Assembly: GCA_041395865.1 (NCBI GenBank)
Contig: JAWKZQ010000007.1
Span: forward strand, 1-64,000
Reading direction: 5' to 3'
DNA length: 64,000 nt
Source: IMCC2047 sp041395865
GTDB lineage: Bacteria > Pseudomonadota > Gammaproteobacteria > Pseudomonadales > IMCC2047
The notes under the pieces are model-generated. The model searched no databases, was not told the DNA's origin, and saw nothing but the letters and a program-made list of their open reading frames with translations. The translations under genes were made by a program, and so were the position numbers. Positions 34,303-42,726 of this stretch are shown here, piece after piece. Every line of letters starts with the position of its first letter. The first letter of the stretch is position 1.

Positions 34303-35490
34303 TCAGGCACCCAGCTTGTCGCAGATATAGCCGCCAATCGGAATGGATGAGGTGGCAGCCGGGGACGGGGCGTTACAGACATGCAGGATTCTCGCTGTTT
34401 CCTTGAACAGAAAATCATGCAGCAGGGTTCCGTCCGCCAGCACCGCCTGCGCGCGAATACCGGCAGGGTGCGGCAGGAGATCCTCCAGCGTTAACTGCGG
34501 GCAATATTTCTGCACGCGCTTGAGGTAGCCCCGTTTCCAGAAAGCGCCCTTCATTTCGGCTAAGCCCGGCCGGATGTTATTGCGCATTAATTTCCAGAAT
34601 CCGCCGAATCCCAGCATTTGGGCCACATCGTTAGCGCAGAAGCTGAATCGCTGATATCCCTCGCGGTCCAGCCCCAGAATTGCATTGGGTCCGACAGTGA
34701 TTCCGCCGTCAATGGTTTTGGTCAGGTGCACGCCCAGGAAAGGCAATGCGGGGTCGGGCACTGGATAAATCTGGTGTTGTATCAGGCTGTTTTTATTGTC
34801 GGGTAGCCGGTAGTACTCGCCGCGAAAGGGAATGATCTGGAAATCAGGTTGTTGGCCCGTGAGCTGAACCATCCTGTCTGCCATGAGACCGGCACACACA
34901 ATCAGTTGTTTTGTGTGAAACTGATCGAGGGGCGTGGTGACGGTGACCCGCTGGGAACTTTCTTCAATATCAATCACTTCGCTATTCAGTTCCACAGCGC
35001 CGCCGCCCTGCTCAAAACACCTGGCCATGGCGTGGCAGACCTGATGGTAATTCACCATGCCCGTATCGGGAATATAGAGCGCACCCAGGCCTTCAATGTT
35101 GGGTTCGCGTTGATGGAGTTCCTGGTGATCCATGCGGTCCACCTGGATTCGATTATCCTGGCAGCGCTGGTAGAGGGCCTGCATGCGCTCTAACTCCAGG
35201 TTATCTGTTGCGACGAGCAGCTTGCCGGTTTGTTGCCAGGGGATGCCCTGCTCGTTACAGAACTGCTTCATGGCTGCCGCACCCTCTCGGCAGAAACGGG
35301 CTTTCAGGCTTTTGGGGTGGTAATAAAGACCGGCATGAATGACGCCGCTGTTATGGCTGCTCTGGTGGCTGGCCAACCTGGGGCTCTTTTCGAGCAGCAG
35401 GATACGGCTGCCGGGGCGGCGCTTCTGTAACTGCCAGGCTGTAGAGAGGCCAATAATACCGCCGCCGATGATGAGGTAGTCATAGTCCAT
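34303..35490 (-). CDS. lhgO: L-2-hydroxyglutarate oxidase/dehydrogenase
   Basis: A 395-residue FAD enzyme of the DAO family. The dinucleotide motif IIGGGIIGLSTAWQL near 6-20 and the HNSGVIHAGLYYHP segment are signatures of the LhgO/YgaF group, which oxidises L-2-hydroxyglutarate to 2-oxoglutarate at the membrane, passing electrons to quinone. TVGPNAILGLDREGY and GGYICDKLG near the C-terminus are also typical. In enterobacteria it is part of glutarate catabolism; no such operon is here. It is 37 bases downstream of the PHA-synthase-like gene on the same strand. Confidence 0.93.
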   Translation of the reverse strand: MDYDYLIIGGGIIGLSTAWQLQKRRPGSRILLLEKSPRLASHQSSHNSGVIHAGLYYHPKSLKARFCREGAAAMKQFCNEQGIPWQQTGKLLVATDNLELERMQALYQRCQDNRIQVDRMDHQELHQREPNIEGLGALYIPDTGMVNYHQVCHAMARCFEQGGGAVELNSEVIDIEESSQRVTVTTPLDQFHTKQLIVCAGLMADRMVQLTGQQPDFQIIPFRGEYYRLPDNKNSLIQHQIYPVPDPALPFLGVHLTKTIDGGITVGPNAILGLDREGYQRFSFCANDVAQMLGFGGFWKLMRNNIRPGLAEMKGAFWKRGYLKRVQKYCPQLTLEDLLPHPAGIRAQAVLADGTLLHDFLFKETARILHVCNAPSPAATSSIPIGGYICDKLGA

Positions 35491-35527
35491 GGCGATATTC
35501 TAACAGGGCAATCGAACAGGCCCTAAG

Positions 35528-37156
35528 TCATTCAAAGACGTAACGGCCGGGAGCCGGGTCCATTTTGGGATGCTGTTCGTCTCCCAGGTGCCTTTCTGGC
35601 TCGCCTTGCTGGCCTGACCGACCGGCCAGCCATTCGCTCCAGTGGGGCCACCAGGAGCCACGGTGCTGGGTGGCATCGCAGAGCCAGTCATCAGGGTTTT
35701 CCGTCACTTCTCCCTTGGTATAGAAGCAGGTATCCGTCGCATCGATGGGGCAGACCAGGGCTCTTGTATGCCCACGGTTGACCAGGACAAATTCATTATC
35801 GCCGCCGAATGCCAGGCTGGTTTGATAGCAGGCTTCCCAGGGGGTGATGTGGTCGCAGGAGCCGGCTAACGTGTAGGAGTCGCAGTGAATGCTGGAGAGG
35901 TCAATGGCGGTGTTGCACAGTGTCAGCCGGCCGGCATCCAGCAATGGGTTGTCCTGCGCCATGGAAAGAAAATCACAGTGCAGTCCTGCGGTTGTGCGTA
36001 ACGTATCGCTGTTCCAGAGGAAAATATCTTCGCCGGGGCTGCTTTCGCCGCTGAAGTAGTTGCACACCAGGGGGTTCCATAGCAGGTTGTTTGGGGATAA
36101 CCAGGCAAAATTGCGTGCCAGGTGTTTCGCGTCGCTGGCCTCATGGAGCAGGGTTAGGGTCTTGGCCGCCTTGACGAGCTTGTCATTCAGTTCCGTGCCT
36201 ACCTGTGAGGCGGTATGCGTCAACAGGCTGGAAATGGCCAGTGTCAGGCTATTGATTGCAGGTTCACGACGGCGTTGGTTGAGAACATTGCAGGCCAGGG
36301 CGCTTAGCATTCCTCCTGCTGCAAAACCAAACAGGTTTAATTTACCCTCAGGCGTTAACTTGTTGATTTCCTCGATAGCCTCGATGCAGGCTTCTGTATA
36401 GGTTTCAAGATTCCAGTGCTTGTGGCTGTTCTGCGGGTTACGCCAGCTGATGGTGTAGACCTGGAAGCCCAGTTTAAGCAGGTAGTGCACCAGGCTGTTG
36501 CCGTTCTGCAGATCGCAGAGGTAAAAACGGTTAACCGGCGAAGGAATAATGAGGAGTGGAATCCTGTATACCGCGGCGCTTAGGGGCGTGTACTGGATGA
36601 CTTCCAACATTTCAGTGCGATGGATGACGGCTCCCGGTGTGGCTGCAATATGTTTCCCTACCTGTAGGCGCGATTGCTCCGTAGAACGCACAGATTCTGC
36701 ATGTTGGAACAGGTCGGTAGTCATGCGGTGCAGGTCATGCACCAGGCTGGCTCCGCGACTTTCATAGGCATGTTGTGCCGGGGAACCTCCGGAATCGCTG
36801 CTGGGGGCCAGGCTGCTGATGAGCTGTTCTACGGCGTTTTCGACAAAACTGCGCTCAGTCTGGCCAAGTGTCGATTGCTTTACCTGGGCTCTCAGGTTGT
36901 CGCTCCAGGCCAGATAGGCCTGCATTGAGGCCCGGTAAATTGCATTCTGGTGCCAGATTGGATCCTGGAAACGGGCATCTGCCGGTTCGGGTTTAACCTC
37001 GGATTGACCGCTTAGAATAAGCTCGAAGGCGGCGTCACAGGCAATAAATTGAGGGCTGAACAACAGGGGCAGGGATATGCCGGAATTGGCCAGCTCGTAG
37101 CACATGGCCCGGCTGTCCCGAAAACGCCTTTCCGAGGGATCTGGTGGTTTTATCAC
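35528..37156 (-). CDS. PHA synthase-like (PhaC family) protein lacking the catalytic Cys
   Basis: A 542-residue alpha/beta-hydrolase protein aligning along its length with class I/II poly(3-hydroxyalkanoate) synthases: GRNxAxTPGAVxxxxE-type segment, IPSPVNRFYLCDLQNGNSLV, YTISWRNPQ, NLLWNPLVCNYF, DHITPWEACY, HRGSWWPHW and PAPGRYV at the end. In active synthases the nucleophile is the Cys of GFCVGG; here the sequence is GFAAGG (Ala279). The Asp and His of the triad (DHITPW and RGHTRA) are kept. A GTG start at 37156 has AGGAAGGG seven bases upstream; a TTG at 37258 would extend the frame. Polymerase activity is unlikely. A binding or regulatory role is possible but not shown. Confidence 0.85.
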   Translation of the reverse strand: MIKPPDPSERRFRDSRAMCYELANSGISLPLLFSPQFIACDAAFELILSGQSEVKPEPADARFQDPIWHQNAIYRASMQAYLAWSDNLRAQVKQSTLGQTERSFVENAVEQLISSLAPSSDSGGSPAQHAYESRGASLVHDLHRMTTDLFQHAESVRSTEQSRLQVGKHIAATPGAVIHRTEMLEVIQYTPLSAAVYRIPLLIIPSPVNRFYLCDLQNGNSLVHYLLKLGFQVYTISWRNPQNSHKHWNLETYTEACIEAIEEINKLTPEGKLNLFGFAAGGMLSALACNVLNQRRREPAINSLTLAISSLLTHTASQVGTELNDKLVKAAKTLTLLHEASDAKHLARNFAWLSPNNLLWNPLVCNYFSGESSPGEDIFLWNSDTLRTTAGLHCDFLSMAQDNPLLDAGRLTLCNTAIDLSSIHCDSYTLAGSCDHITPWEACYQTSLAFGGDNEFVLVNRGHTRALVCPIDATDTCFYTKGEVTENPDDWLCDATQHRGSWWPHWSEWLAGRSGQQGEPERHLGDEQHPKMDPAPGRYVFE

Positions 37157-37350
37157 TGTGTTTCCCTTCCTGTTGTTGAGAGCCCCGGATGGATGCGACA
37201 GGGTATAAATTCCAGGCGGGGACCGCTCATTATGGGTAAAGCCGGGTTTGTTAGTCAAATCCGGCGAGTACCGTTTTATGTTTCTTGAAAGTCGCTAACT
37301 CGCTGATTGTAAATATTATTTTTTTTGAAGGTGCAGATGAGTCTGTCTGC

Positions 37351-38484
37351 TCAAAGCATGACATTGATTTTTTCGTTAATCTGGTTGTTGCGCCAGAAGT
37401 TGGATAAGCGCTCACTCAGCGATTCGGTCACCGGCTGGCCCTTGCAAGCGAGCAGCATGCCATTATGGGTGTGGATATCCTGTGCCAGCGACATGTGGGT
37501 ATCCAGCGCGGCAACGCTGACTTCGCGGATTTGTTTTTCCGATGAAATGGCCAGGGTTTTGGCCAGGGCGCTTAATACATTAGGGTCATACAGGTCGGCA
37601 TTACTTTGCAGCTTGGCCAATGCCAGCTCGGTATCGAGACCGTTTCTCTCAAAGTTGTCGAAATCGAGGATCACCTTGAGCAGGCGAGCGCCGATTGGAA
37701 GCTGTTCGCCCTTAACGCCGTCCAATGAAAGCCCGGAGCCATCGAAGGGGTTGTTTTGGTAGCGAATGCTGGCGGCAATGCCTTCCATGCGCGGAATTTT
37801 GCCAATGAGATCCGAAGCCAGCCGGGCATGCTGGTTAAATTGACTGCTTTCCTCCCGGTTGAGCGCTGTGGTGTTGCTTGCTCGGGCGACCAGGTCGTTT
37901 GGCAGTGCCACATAGCCAAGCTGGCATAGCATGGCGATGGATTCCAGTTCCCAAAGGTTTTCGAGCTGAAGTTTTTCGGCGCAGCTTGTCATCAGGTTTT
38001 TGATTTTAGTGGTGCGACCGAAAACCTCCGGATTCGTTAATTGCAGGACTTCGGAGAGGGCTTCGATACAGCCCTTCAAGGTATTCTCGAGCAGTTCTTT
38101 TTCGGCGTTGATTAGCTGATACTGTTTGATCGCCAGGTTCAGGGTGTTGGCCATGGCCTCAGGCGGGCAGGGCTTGTTTAAAAAGCGGAAAACATCGCCC
38201 TGGTTGACTGCGTCAATGGCCGTTTGCTGATCGGCATTTCCGGTCAGCATGATGCGTACGGTATCCTGATAGTCTTGCTTGACGCGGGTTAGCAGCTCAA
38301 GGCCATCCATTTCAGGCATTCGCATGTCGGAGACAATAACGGCGAAAGGGCCCTCGTTGCGCATTAACTCCAGTGCTTCGGCGCCGCTGGATGCCGTTGC
38401 CAGGCTAAATTGGCGCCGTAGCGTTCGGCTGTAGGCGGAAAGGACATTGGGTTCGTCGTCAACGAGAAGAATTTTTTCAGTCAT
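37351..38484 (-). CDS. Response regulator with degenerate HD-GYP domain
   Basis: A 377-residue protein with an N-terminal receiver domain (about 1-120, phosphoacceptor Asp53 in IVSDMRMPEMDG, conserved Lys in FLNKP). A C-terminal helical domain shaped like HD-GYP follows. The metal-binding residues of active HD-GYP phosphodiesterases are lost: HD-x-GK is CQLGY at 187-191, the HHE segment is RYQNN near 241-245, and GYP is LSL. It is therefore probably not a c-di-GMP phosphodiesterase and may work by protein contact. It starts six bases after the REC-HDOD reading frame ends and is the last gene of the signalling cluster. Confidence 0.85.
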   Translation of the reverse strand: MTEKILLVDDEPNVLSAYSRTLRRQFSLATASSGAEALELMRNEGPFAVIVSDMRMPEMDGLELLTRVKQDYQDTVRIMLTGNADQQTAIDAVNQGDVFRFLNKPCPPEAMANTLNLAIKQYQLINAEKELLENTLKGCIEALSEVLQLTNPEVFGRTTKIKNLMTSCAEKLQLENLWELESIAMLCQLGYVALPNDLVARASNTTALNREESSQFNQHARLASDLIGKIPRMEGIAASIRYQNNPFDGSGLSLDGVKGEQLPIGARLLKVILDFDNFERNGLDTELALAKLQSNADLYDPNVLSALAKTLAISSEKQIREVSVAALDTHMSLAQDIHTHNGMLLACKGQPVTESLSERLSNFWRNNQINEKINVML

Positions 38485-38489
38485 ACAGC

Positions 38490-39680
38490 TTATGCGTCCA
38501 GTGCGTGAAATGTTTGCAGGGTAATTTGTTTCCAGTCATCAAGGCGGGATTCAATACCTAAATTGTTAAGGTAGTCGAAGTCTAACTGCTCTTCCACCGC
38601 GTTGCTGATACCGGATTCGTCCATACAGCTAACCAGGTTGCTGGCAATATGTGTCATGGTCAATTCCGATAGCGATGGGTTGGCTGACTGGGACGGGTTG
38701 ATATAAAACATGATGGCGTCGATGATCGGGTTCGGTAAGCCCCAGATACCCAGCAGGTAAGCACCGGCCTGGGCATGCGTAATACCGGTCTTTTCGAGTT
38801 CCCACTGCCAGTGCGGCCGGGTTGCCTCGGTTTTATAGTCCAGGTTGAGGTAATTGGCCATGACCAGTTTGCCTCATTGGTGCAGCATGCCGCACATGAC
38901 GGCCCGGTCCTGTTGCTTGCGTGACAGGCCTTCCGCTTTGGCAAGTTTGCCGGCCAGTATGCCGACCCGTTGGGAAAAATGAGTGAGTTGATTCAGGTCT
39001 ATCGAGTGGCTGGATTCCTTAAAGGCGGTAAATACGCCGTTGCTGAGTACCAGGCTTTTAATAATATCGATCCCGAGAATTGTAGCGGCTTCCGATGTCG
39101 AGGCGATATGTCGGCTTAAGCCAAAAAATGCAGAGTTGACCAGTTGCAGTATCTTGGCGGTCATGCCGATATCTTTAGAGATAATGCCGCCTACGCCATG
39201 CAAGGTGCCGTCGGGTGAAGCCGTCTCGTTGAGGATTTCCTGGTAAAGGGACGGCAGACTGGGCAGGCTGCTCCCACCGCTGATTGCGCGTTGAAGCTTT
39301 TCGTGGTTCAGGGCGGTTTTCAGGTTAATGGCTGATTCCAGTGTCGCCACCAGTGCATTTGCTGAAATTGGCTTGGCCATAAACTGGTGAGCTGCCTGCG
39401 CACATTCCAGCTCCATTTCGATTTCGGCGTGGCCGGAAAGAGCCAGGCGAATGGTGTCCGGGTAGCGTGATCTGACGGTTTTTAACAGCTCAACCCCGTT
39501 GATGCCGGGCATGCGCATATCGCTGACGATAATGTCAAAGTGCTCCTTTTCCATCAACTGCAGAGCGACTTCGCCATTTTCGGCAACTTCAAACCGGTAT
39601 TGATGACGATAGGGGCGCAGCATCCTGCGGATGCCGCTGAGGATGTTGGGCTCATCATCGACAAACAGGACACTGTTCAT
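38490..39680 (-). pseudogene. REC-HDOD response regulator split by an in-frame TGA
   Basis: The reading frame from ATG 39680 (AAGGAGAT upstream) encodes a receiver domain with phosphoacceptor Asp54 and the start of an HDOD domain (about 135 onward). It stops at TGA 38876-38874, codon 269. Without a shift, the same frame continues GKLVMANYLNL to 38490. The expected HDOD motif LLHDIGKL reads MLHQ-stop-GKLV, so exactly one hydrophobic codon has become TGA. The downstream part has its own ATG at 38861 with GAGG before it. Possibilities are a nonsense mutation, a sequencing error, read-through, or two separately translated halves. The domain is cut through its core, so I favour a broken gene. Confidence 0.82.
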
Positions 39681-39730
39681 GGTTGTTTTATCTCCTTGCA
39701 TTGTTAGCCAAGGTTCCTTAGTTATTATTG

Positions 39731-41284
39731 TTAAATGGGTAGGCGAATTTCAAAGCGACTGCCGACACCAGGTTGGCTTGCAGCTTGCAGTGATCCACCG
39801 TGCTTATGGGTTATGACTGTGTAGGCAATGGACAGGCCCTGGCCGGTACCTTTGCCTACGGGTTTAGTGGTAAAAAACGGGTCGTAAATTTTTTCAAGCA
39901 GACTGCCGGGAATGCCGCAGCCGTTATCCTCAATTGAAATGACGGCTTCGCCAGCCTCCCGCCGGGTGCAGATTTCAATTGTGCCCTTTTGGTGGAGGGC
40001 GGTTTGTTGCTGTTTTTCCTCGATAGCGTGGGCTGCATTAATGATCAGGTTGAGCAGGGTTTGGTTGATTTCGCCAGGGAAACAGCGCACCTGGGGTAGC
40101 GTCTGATCGAAGCGGGTAGAGAGTTCAGCCACGTATTTCCATTCGTTGCTGGCAACGGTGATGGTGCTTTGAATAGCCTGGTTGATGTCGATGCTTTCCA
40201 TTTCCGAAGCGCCGGGATGTGAGAACGTTTTCATGGCTTTGACAATGCTGGCGATACGTTCCGTGCCCTCTATTGATTGATCAATTGCGGCATCGATGTC
40301 CTCTAACAGGAAGTCCAGGTCAATCTGGTCTTTGTAGTCGTTGATATCATGCTTGAGCCGTTTCAGGTTTTCGTCATCAGGTGCCCGTCGTACAAGTTGT
40401 TCGTATTTGTTGCACAGGGTCCGGATGTCTTTGCAGGCTTCCTTCAGGAAGTTGATATTGTCACCGACAAACTGGGTGGGCGTATTAATTTCGTGGGCAA
40501 CGCCGGCGGCCAGGTGACCGACGGCTTCCAGTTTTTGGGCCTGGCGCAACTGCATCTCCATCTGATCGTGCTCAGAAGAGGATTTTTGGTAAAACCTGCG
40601 CAGCGGGATATGCCCGAGTATAGCGATGAGTGTGACCAGGGTAACGCTGATGACGGTAGCTTTGATGTAAGGAGCGCGAACCTCGGCAATATCTGTTTTG
40701 GCAACCAGGCCGAGCGCCAGGCTTGGCAGGGGAGCATAGGCGGCCAGTACTTTTTCTCCCCGGTAGTCCAGGTCGACAACGGAGCCTGATTTACCGCTCA
40801 GGGCGCGGCGCATGGGTTCGGCCAGTAGCCCCTCGTAAGCAATATCCGGAATTCTGTTGCTTGCCAGGTGGCGTGATGGCAGGTGGAAAACCATGCGGTT
40901 ATGATCCAGCTCGGCCAGCAGGAACTCTCCGGTTTTGCCCAGTGTGGTTTGATCTTTATGGGCTTCAACGATTTGGCCTATGGTTGCGGCCCGTGCGCCA
41001 GCCGGGTAGGAACTGCCGCGTTCTTCGTCAAAGGCGGTTACAGCGTTAATCATGCGCACCTGGCTTTGTACGATTTCCTGCAAGCGGGTTTTTTCGTTGT
41101 CGAAGGCCGTTTGATAAAGCAACAGGATGGTTGAAACGGTTGCGGTTGTCATCAGGCCGATGAGTACCAGCGAGATCAGCAGGTAGCGGTGGTACAGCAC
41201 ATCAGAATAGTGCTTGATTTTGGAAGGCCCGGGCTGCCCTTCGTTGTTTAACTCGCCAGTGATACGAGCCGCTGCTAGTTCCAT
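39731..41284 (-). CDS. Membrane sensor histidine kinase (two TM segments)
   Basis: A 517-residue kinase. Residues about 34-57 and 209-227 are membrane segments enclosing a ~150-residue periplasmic sensor, possibly Cache-like. A coiled linker leads to the dimerisation domain with the phosphoacceptor His264 in AHEINTP and the following QFVGDN. The ATPase domain has the N box NLIINAAHAIEE and the G boxes DNGCGIPG and GKGTGQGLSIAY. The signal sensed is unknown. It is closely similar to the next gene upstream in the His region, and lies 50 bases before the broken REC-HDOD gene, its probable partner. Confidence 0.9.
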   Translation of the reverse strand: MELAAARITGELNNEGQPGPSKIKHYSDVLYHRYLLISLVLIGLMTTATVSTILLLYQTAFDNEKTRLQEIVQSQVRMINAVTAFDEERGSSYPAGARAATIGQIVEAHKDQTTLGKTGEFLLAELDHNRMVFHLPSRHLASNRIPDIAYEGLLAEPMRRALSGKSGSVVDLDYRGEKVLAAYAPLPSLALGLVAKTDIAEVRAPYIKATVISVTLVTLIAILGHIPLRRFYQKSSSEHDQMEMQLRQAQKLEAVGHLAAGVAHEINTPTQFVGDNINFLKEACKDIRTLCNKYEQLVRRAPDDENLKRLKHDINDYKDQIDLDFLLEDIDAAIDQSIEGTERIASIVKAMKTFSHPGASEMESIDINQAIQSTITVASNEWKYVAELSTRFDQTLPQVRCFPGEINQTLLNLIINAAHAIEEKQQQTALHQKGTIEICTRREAGEAVISIEDNGCGIPGSLLEKIYDPFFTTKPVGKGTGQGLSIAYTVITHKHGGSLQAASQPGVGSRFEIRLPI

Positions 41285-41324
41285 TTGTTTACCGTAGGTG
41301 AGGGGTGAATCGGTAACGTTTCTT

Positions 41325-42560
41325 TTAAAAAGGCAGCGTTATTTCAAAGCAGGTGCCAATCCCGGGCGTGCTGTCTACTTTTAGGGTGCCGCCATGCTTT
41401 TCTTTAATGACGTTGTAGGCCATGGCCAGACCCTGGCCGGTACCTTTGCCAACCTCTTTGGTGGTGAAGAAGGGGTCAAATATTTTTTGTTTGTGTGCGT
41501 CGTTTATGCCACAGCCGTCGTCGCTGATTTCAAGCACTGCCTGATCGTTCCGGCGGGAAGTGGTGATTTTGATCAGCCCCTTGGCGGTGTTGCCGGTAGT
41601 CTTCTGTTTGTCCTCAATGGCGTGGGCGGCATTGACCACCATGTTGAGGATTGTTTGATTAATTTCGCCGGGAAAACAGCGAATTAATGGCAGCTCGGAA
41701 TCGTAATGGGTTTCCACCTCTGCGACGTACTTCCATTCGTTGCGAGCGACGGTAATCGTATTATCAATCGCCTCATTGAGGTCGATGCTTTCCTTGTCTG
41801 ACGTACCGGGATGGGAAAAGGACTTCATGGCTTTGACGATGGAGGCCACACGTTGAGTGCCCTCAACGGACTGGTTGATCGCGTCTTCCATGTCATCGAG
41901 CAGGAAATCGATCTCGATTTCTGTTCTGAAGCGTTCGATTTCCTCCATTTTAGTGTGCATCGCCGAGTTGTCTGCGGCGCTTTTAAAAAGTACCGTGCAC
42001 ATTTTGTTAAGGGTTTGGAGATCTTTTATGGCTCCCATCAGGAAGTGCAGGTTGTCGCCAACAAACTGGATCGGCGTGTTGATTTCATGGGCTATGCCGG
42101 CGGCTAATTGACCCACCGCCTCCAGTTTCTGAGCCTGGCGTAGCTGCACCTCCAGCTGGTTGTTTTGCTGGGTTGCTTCCTTATAGCGCGTCACATCGAA
42201 CATGATGCCGGTCACGTAAGTGGTTTTACCGTTGCTCTGGACCGGCGTGATCACGTCCCGGATATAAAGGGTTTTTTTGTTTTCCGTTTCCAGGCGGTAT
42301 TCCAGCTGGAAGCTTTTCTTTTCCTTTACCTTGTCCATAAACTCCTGGCGGTACATCGGCTTGTCCTCAGGATGGACGTATTCGTAAAAAAAGTTTGGAT
42401 TGTCCAGGGCGGCTTTATTTACCCCGGGTAACAGGGTTTCCAGCTGGTGGCTGATAAAGGTGTACTGGTAGCTTTGCAGGTCGAAGCCCCAAACGACGCC
42501 GTCGATGGAGTTGATAAGTAGCTCTAGCTGCTGCTGTGTATTTTTTGGGCTTTTGCTCAT
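41325..42560 (-). CDS. Soluble PAS-domain histidine kinase
   Basis: A 411-residue cytoplasmic kinase. A PAS domain fills about 12-128 (GVVWGFDLQSYQYTFIS to VTGIMFDVT), then a linker, phosphoacceptor His158 in AHEINTPIQFVGDN, a helical region, and the ATPase domain with NMVVNAAHAIED, DDGCGIND and GKGTGQGLAMAY. It shares the KLEAVG-x-LAAG-x-AHEINTP-x-QFVGDN block with the neighbouring membrane kinase, indicating duplication. It is the first gene of the signalling cluster, 166 bases downstream of the ispB stop region. Confidence 0.9.
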   Translation of the reverse strand: MSKSPKNTQQQLELLINSIDGVVWGFDLQSYQYTFISHQLETLLPGVNKAALDNPNFFYEYVHPEDKPMYRQEFMDKVKEKKSFQLEYRLETENKKTLYIRDVITPVQSNGKTTYVTGIMFDVTRYKEATQQNNQLEVQLRQAQKLEAVGQLAAGIAHEINTPIQFVGDNLHFLMGAIKDLQTLNKMCTVLFKSAADNSAMHTKMEEIERFRTEIEIDFLLDDMEDAINQSVEGTQRVASIVKAMKSFSHPGTSDKESIDLNEAIDNTITVARNEWKYVAEVETHYDSELPLIRCFPGEINQTILNMVVNAAHAIEDKQKTTGNTAKGLIKITTSRRNDQAVLEISDDGCGINDAHKQKIFDPFFTTKEVGKGTGQGLAMAYNVIKEKHGGTLKVDSTPGIGTCFEITLPF

Positions 42561-42726
42561 ATCGGGTGTGGCGGAGGCTGGGGCGGTATCGTGCTTAAGC
42601 GGAGCCCCTGTGCCCCTGCGACTGTGCTTTTGTTATCCGAAGGCTCGTTGGGCAGGTTGATAGCCAGCGAGTTGTTTTTTATTAAAGAATAGACCCAAAA
42701 GCGGGGGTGTAAAGAGAAGGGCTGTG

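Noticed and set aside
38874..38876. Selenocysteine read-through of the TGA in the HDOD gene
   Set aside because: The expected residue at this place is Ile, Leu or Val, not Cys or Sec, and no SECIS-like hairpin is apparent next to it.
29465..42726. Genomic island call for the middle block
   Set aside because: No integrase, transposase, tRNA insertion site, direct repeats or clear base-composition shift was seen, and argS is a core gene.
42561..42726. c-di-GMP riboswitch before the PAS kinase
   Set aside because: The 166-base leader has GC-rich pairs but lacks the conserved GEMM core sequences.
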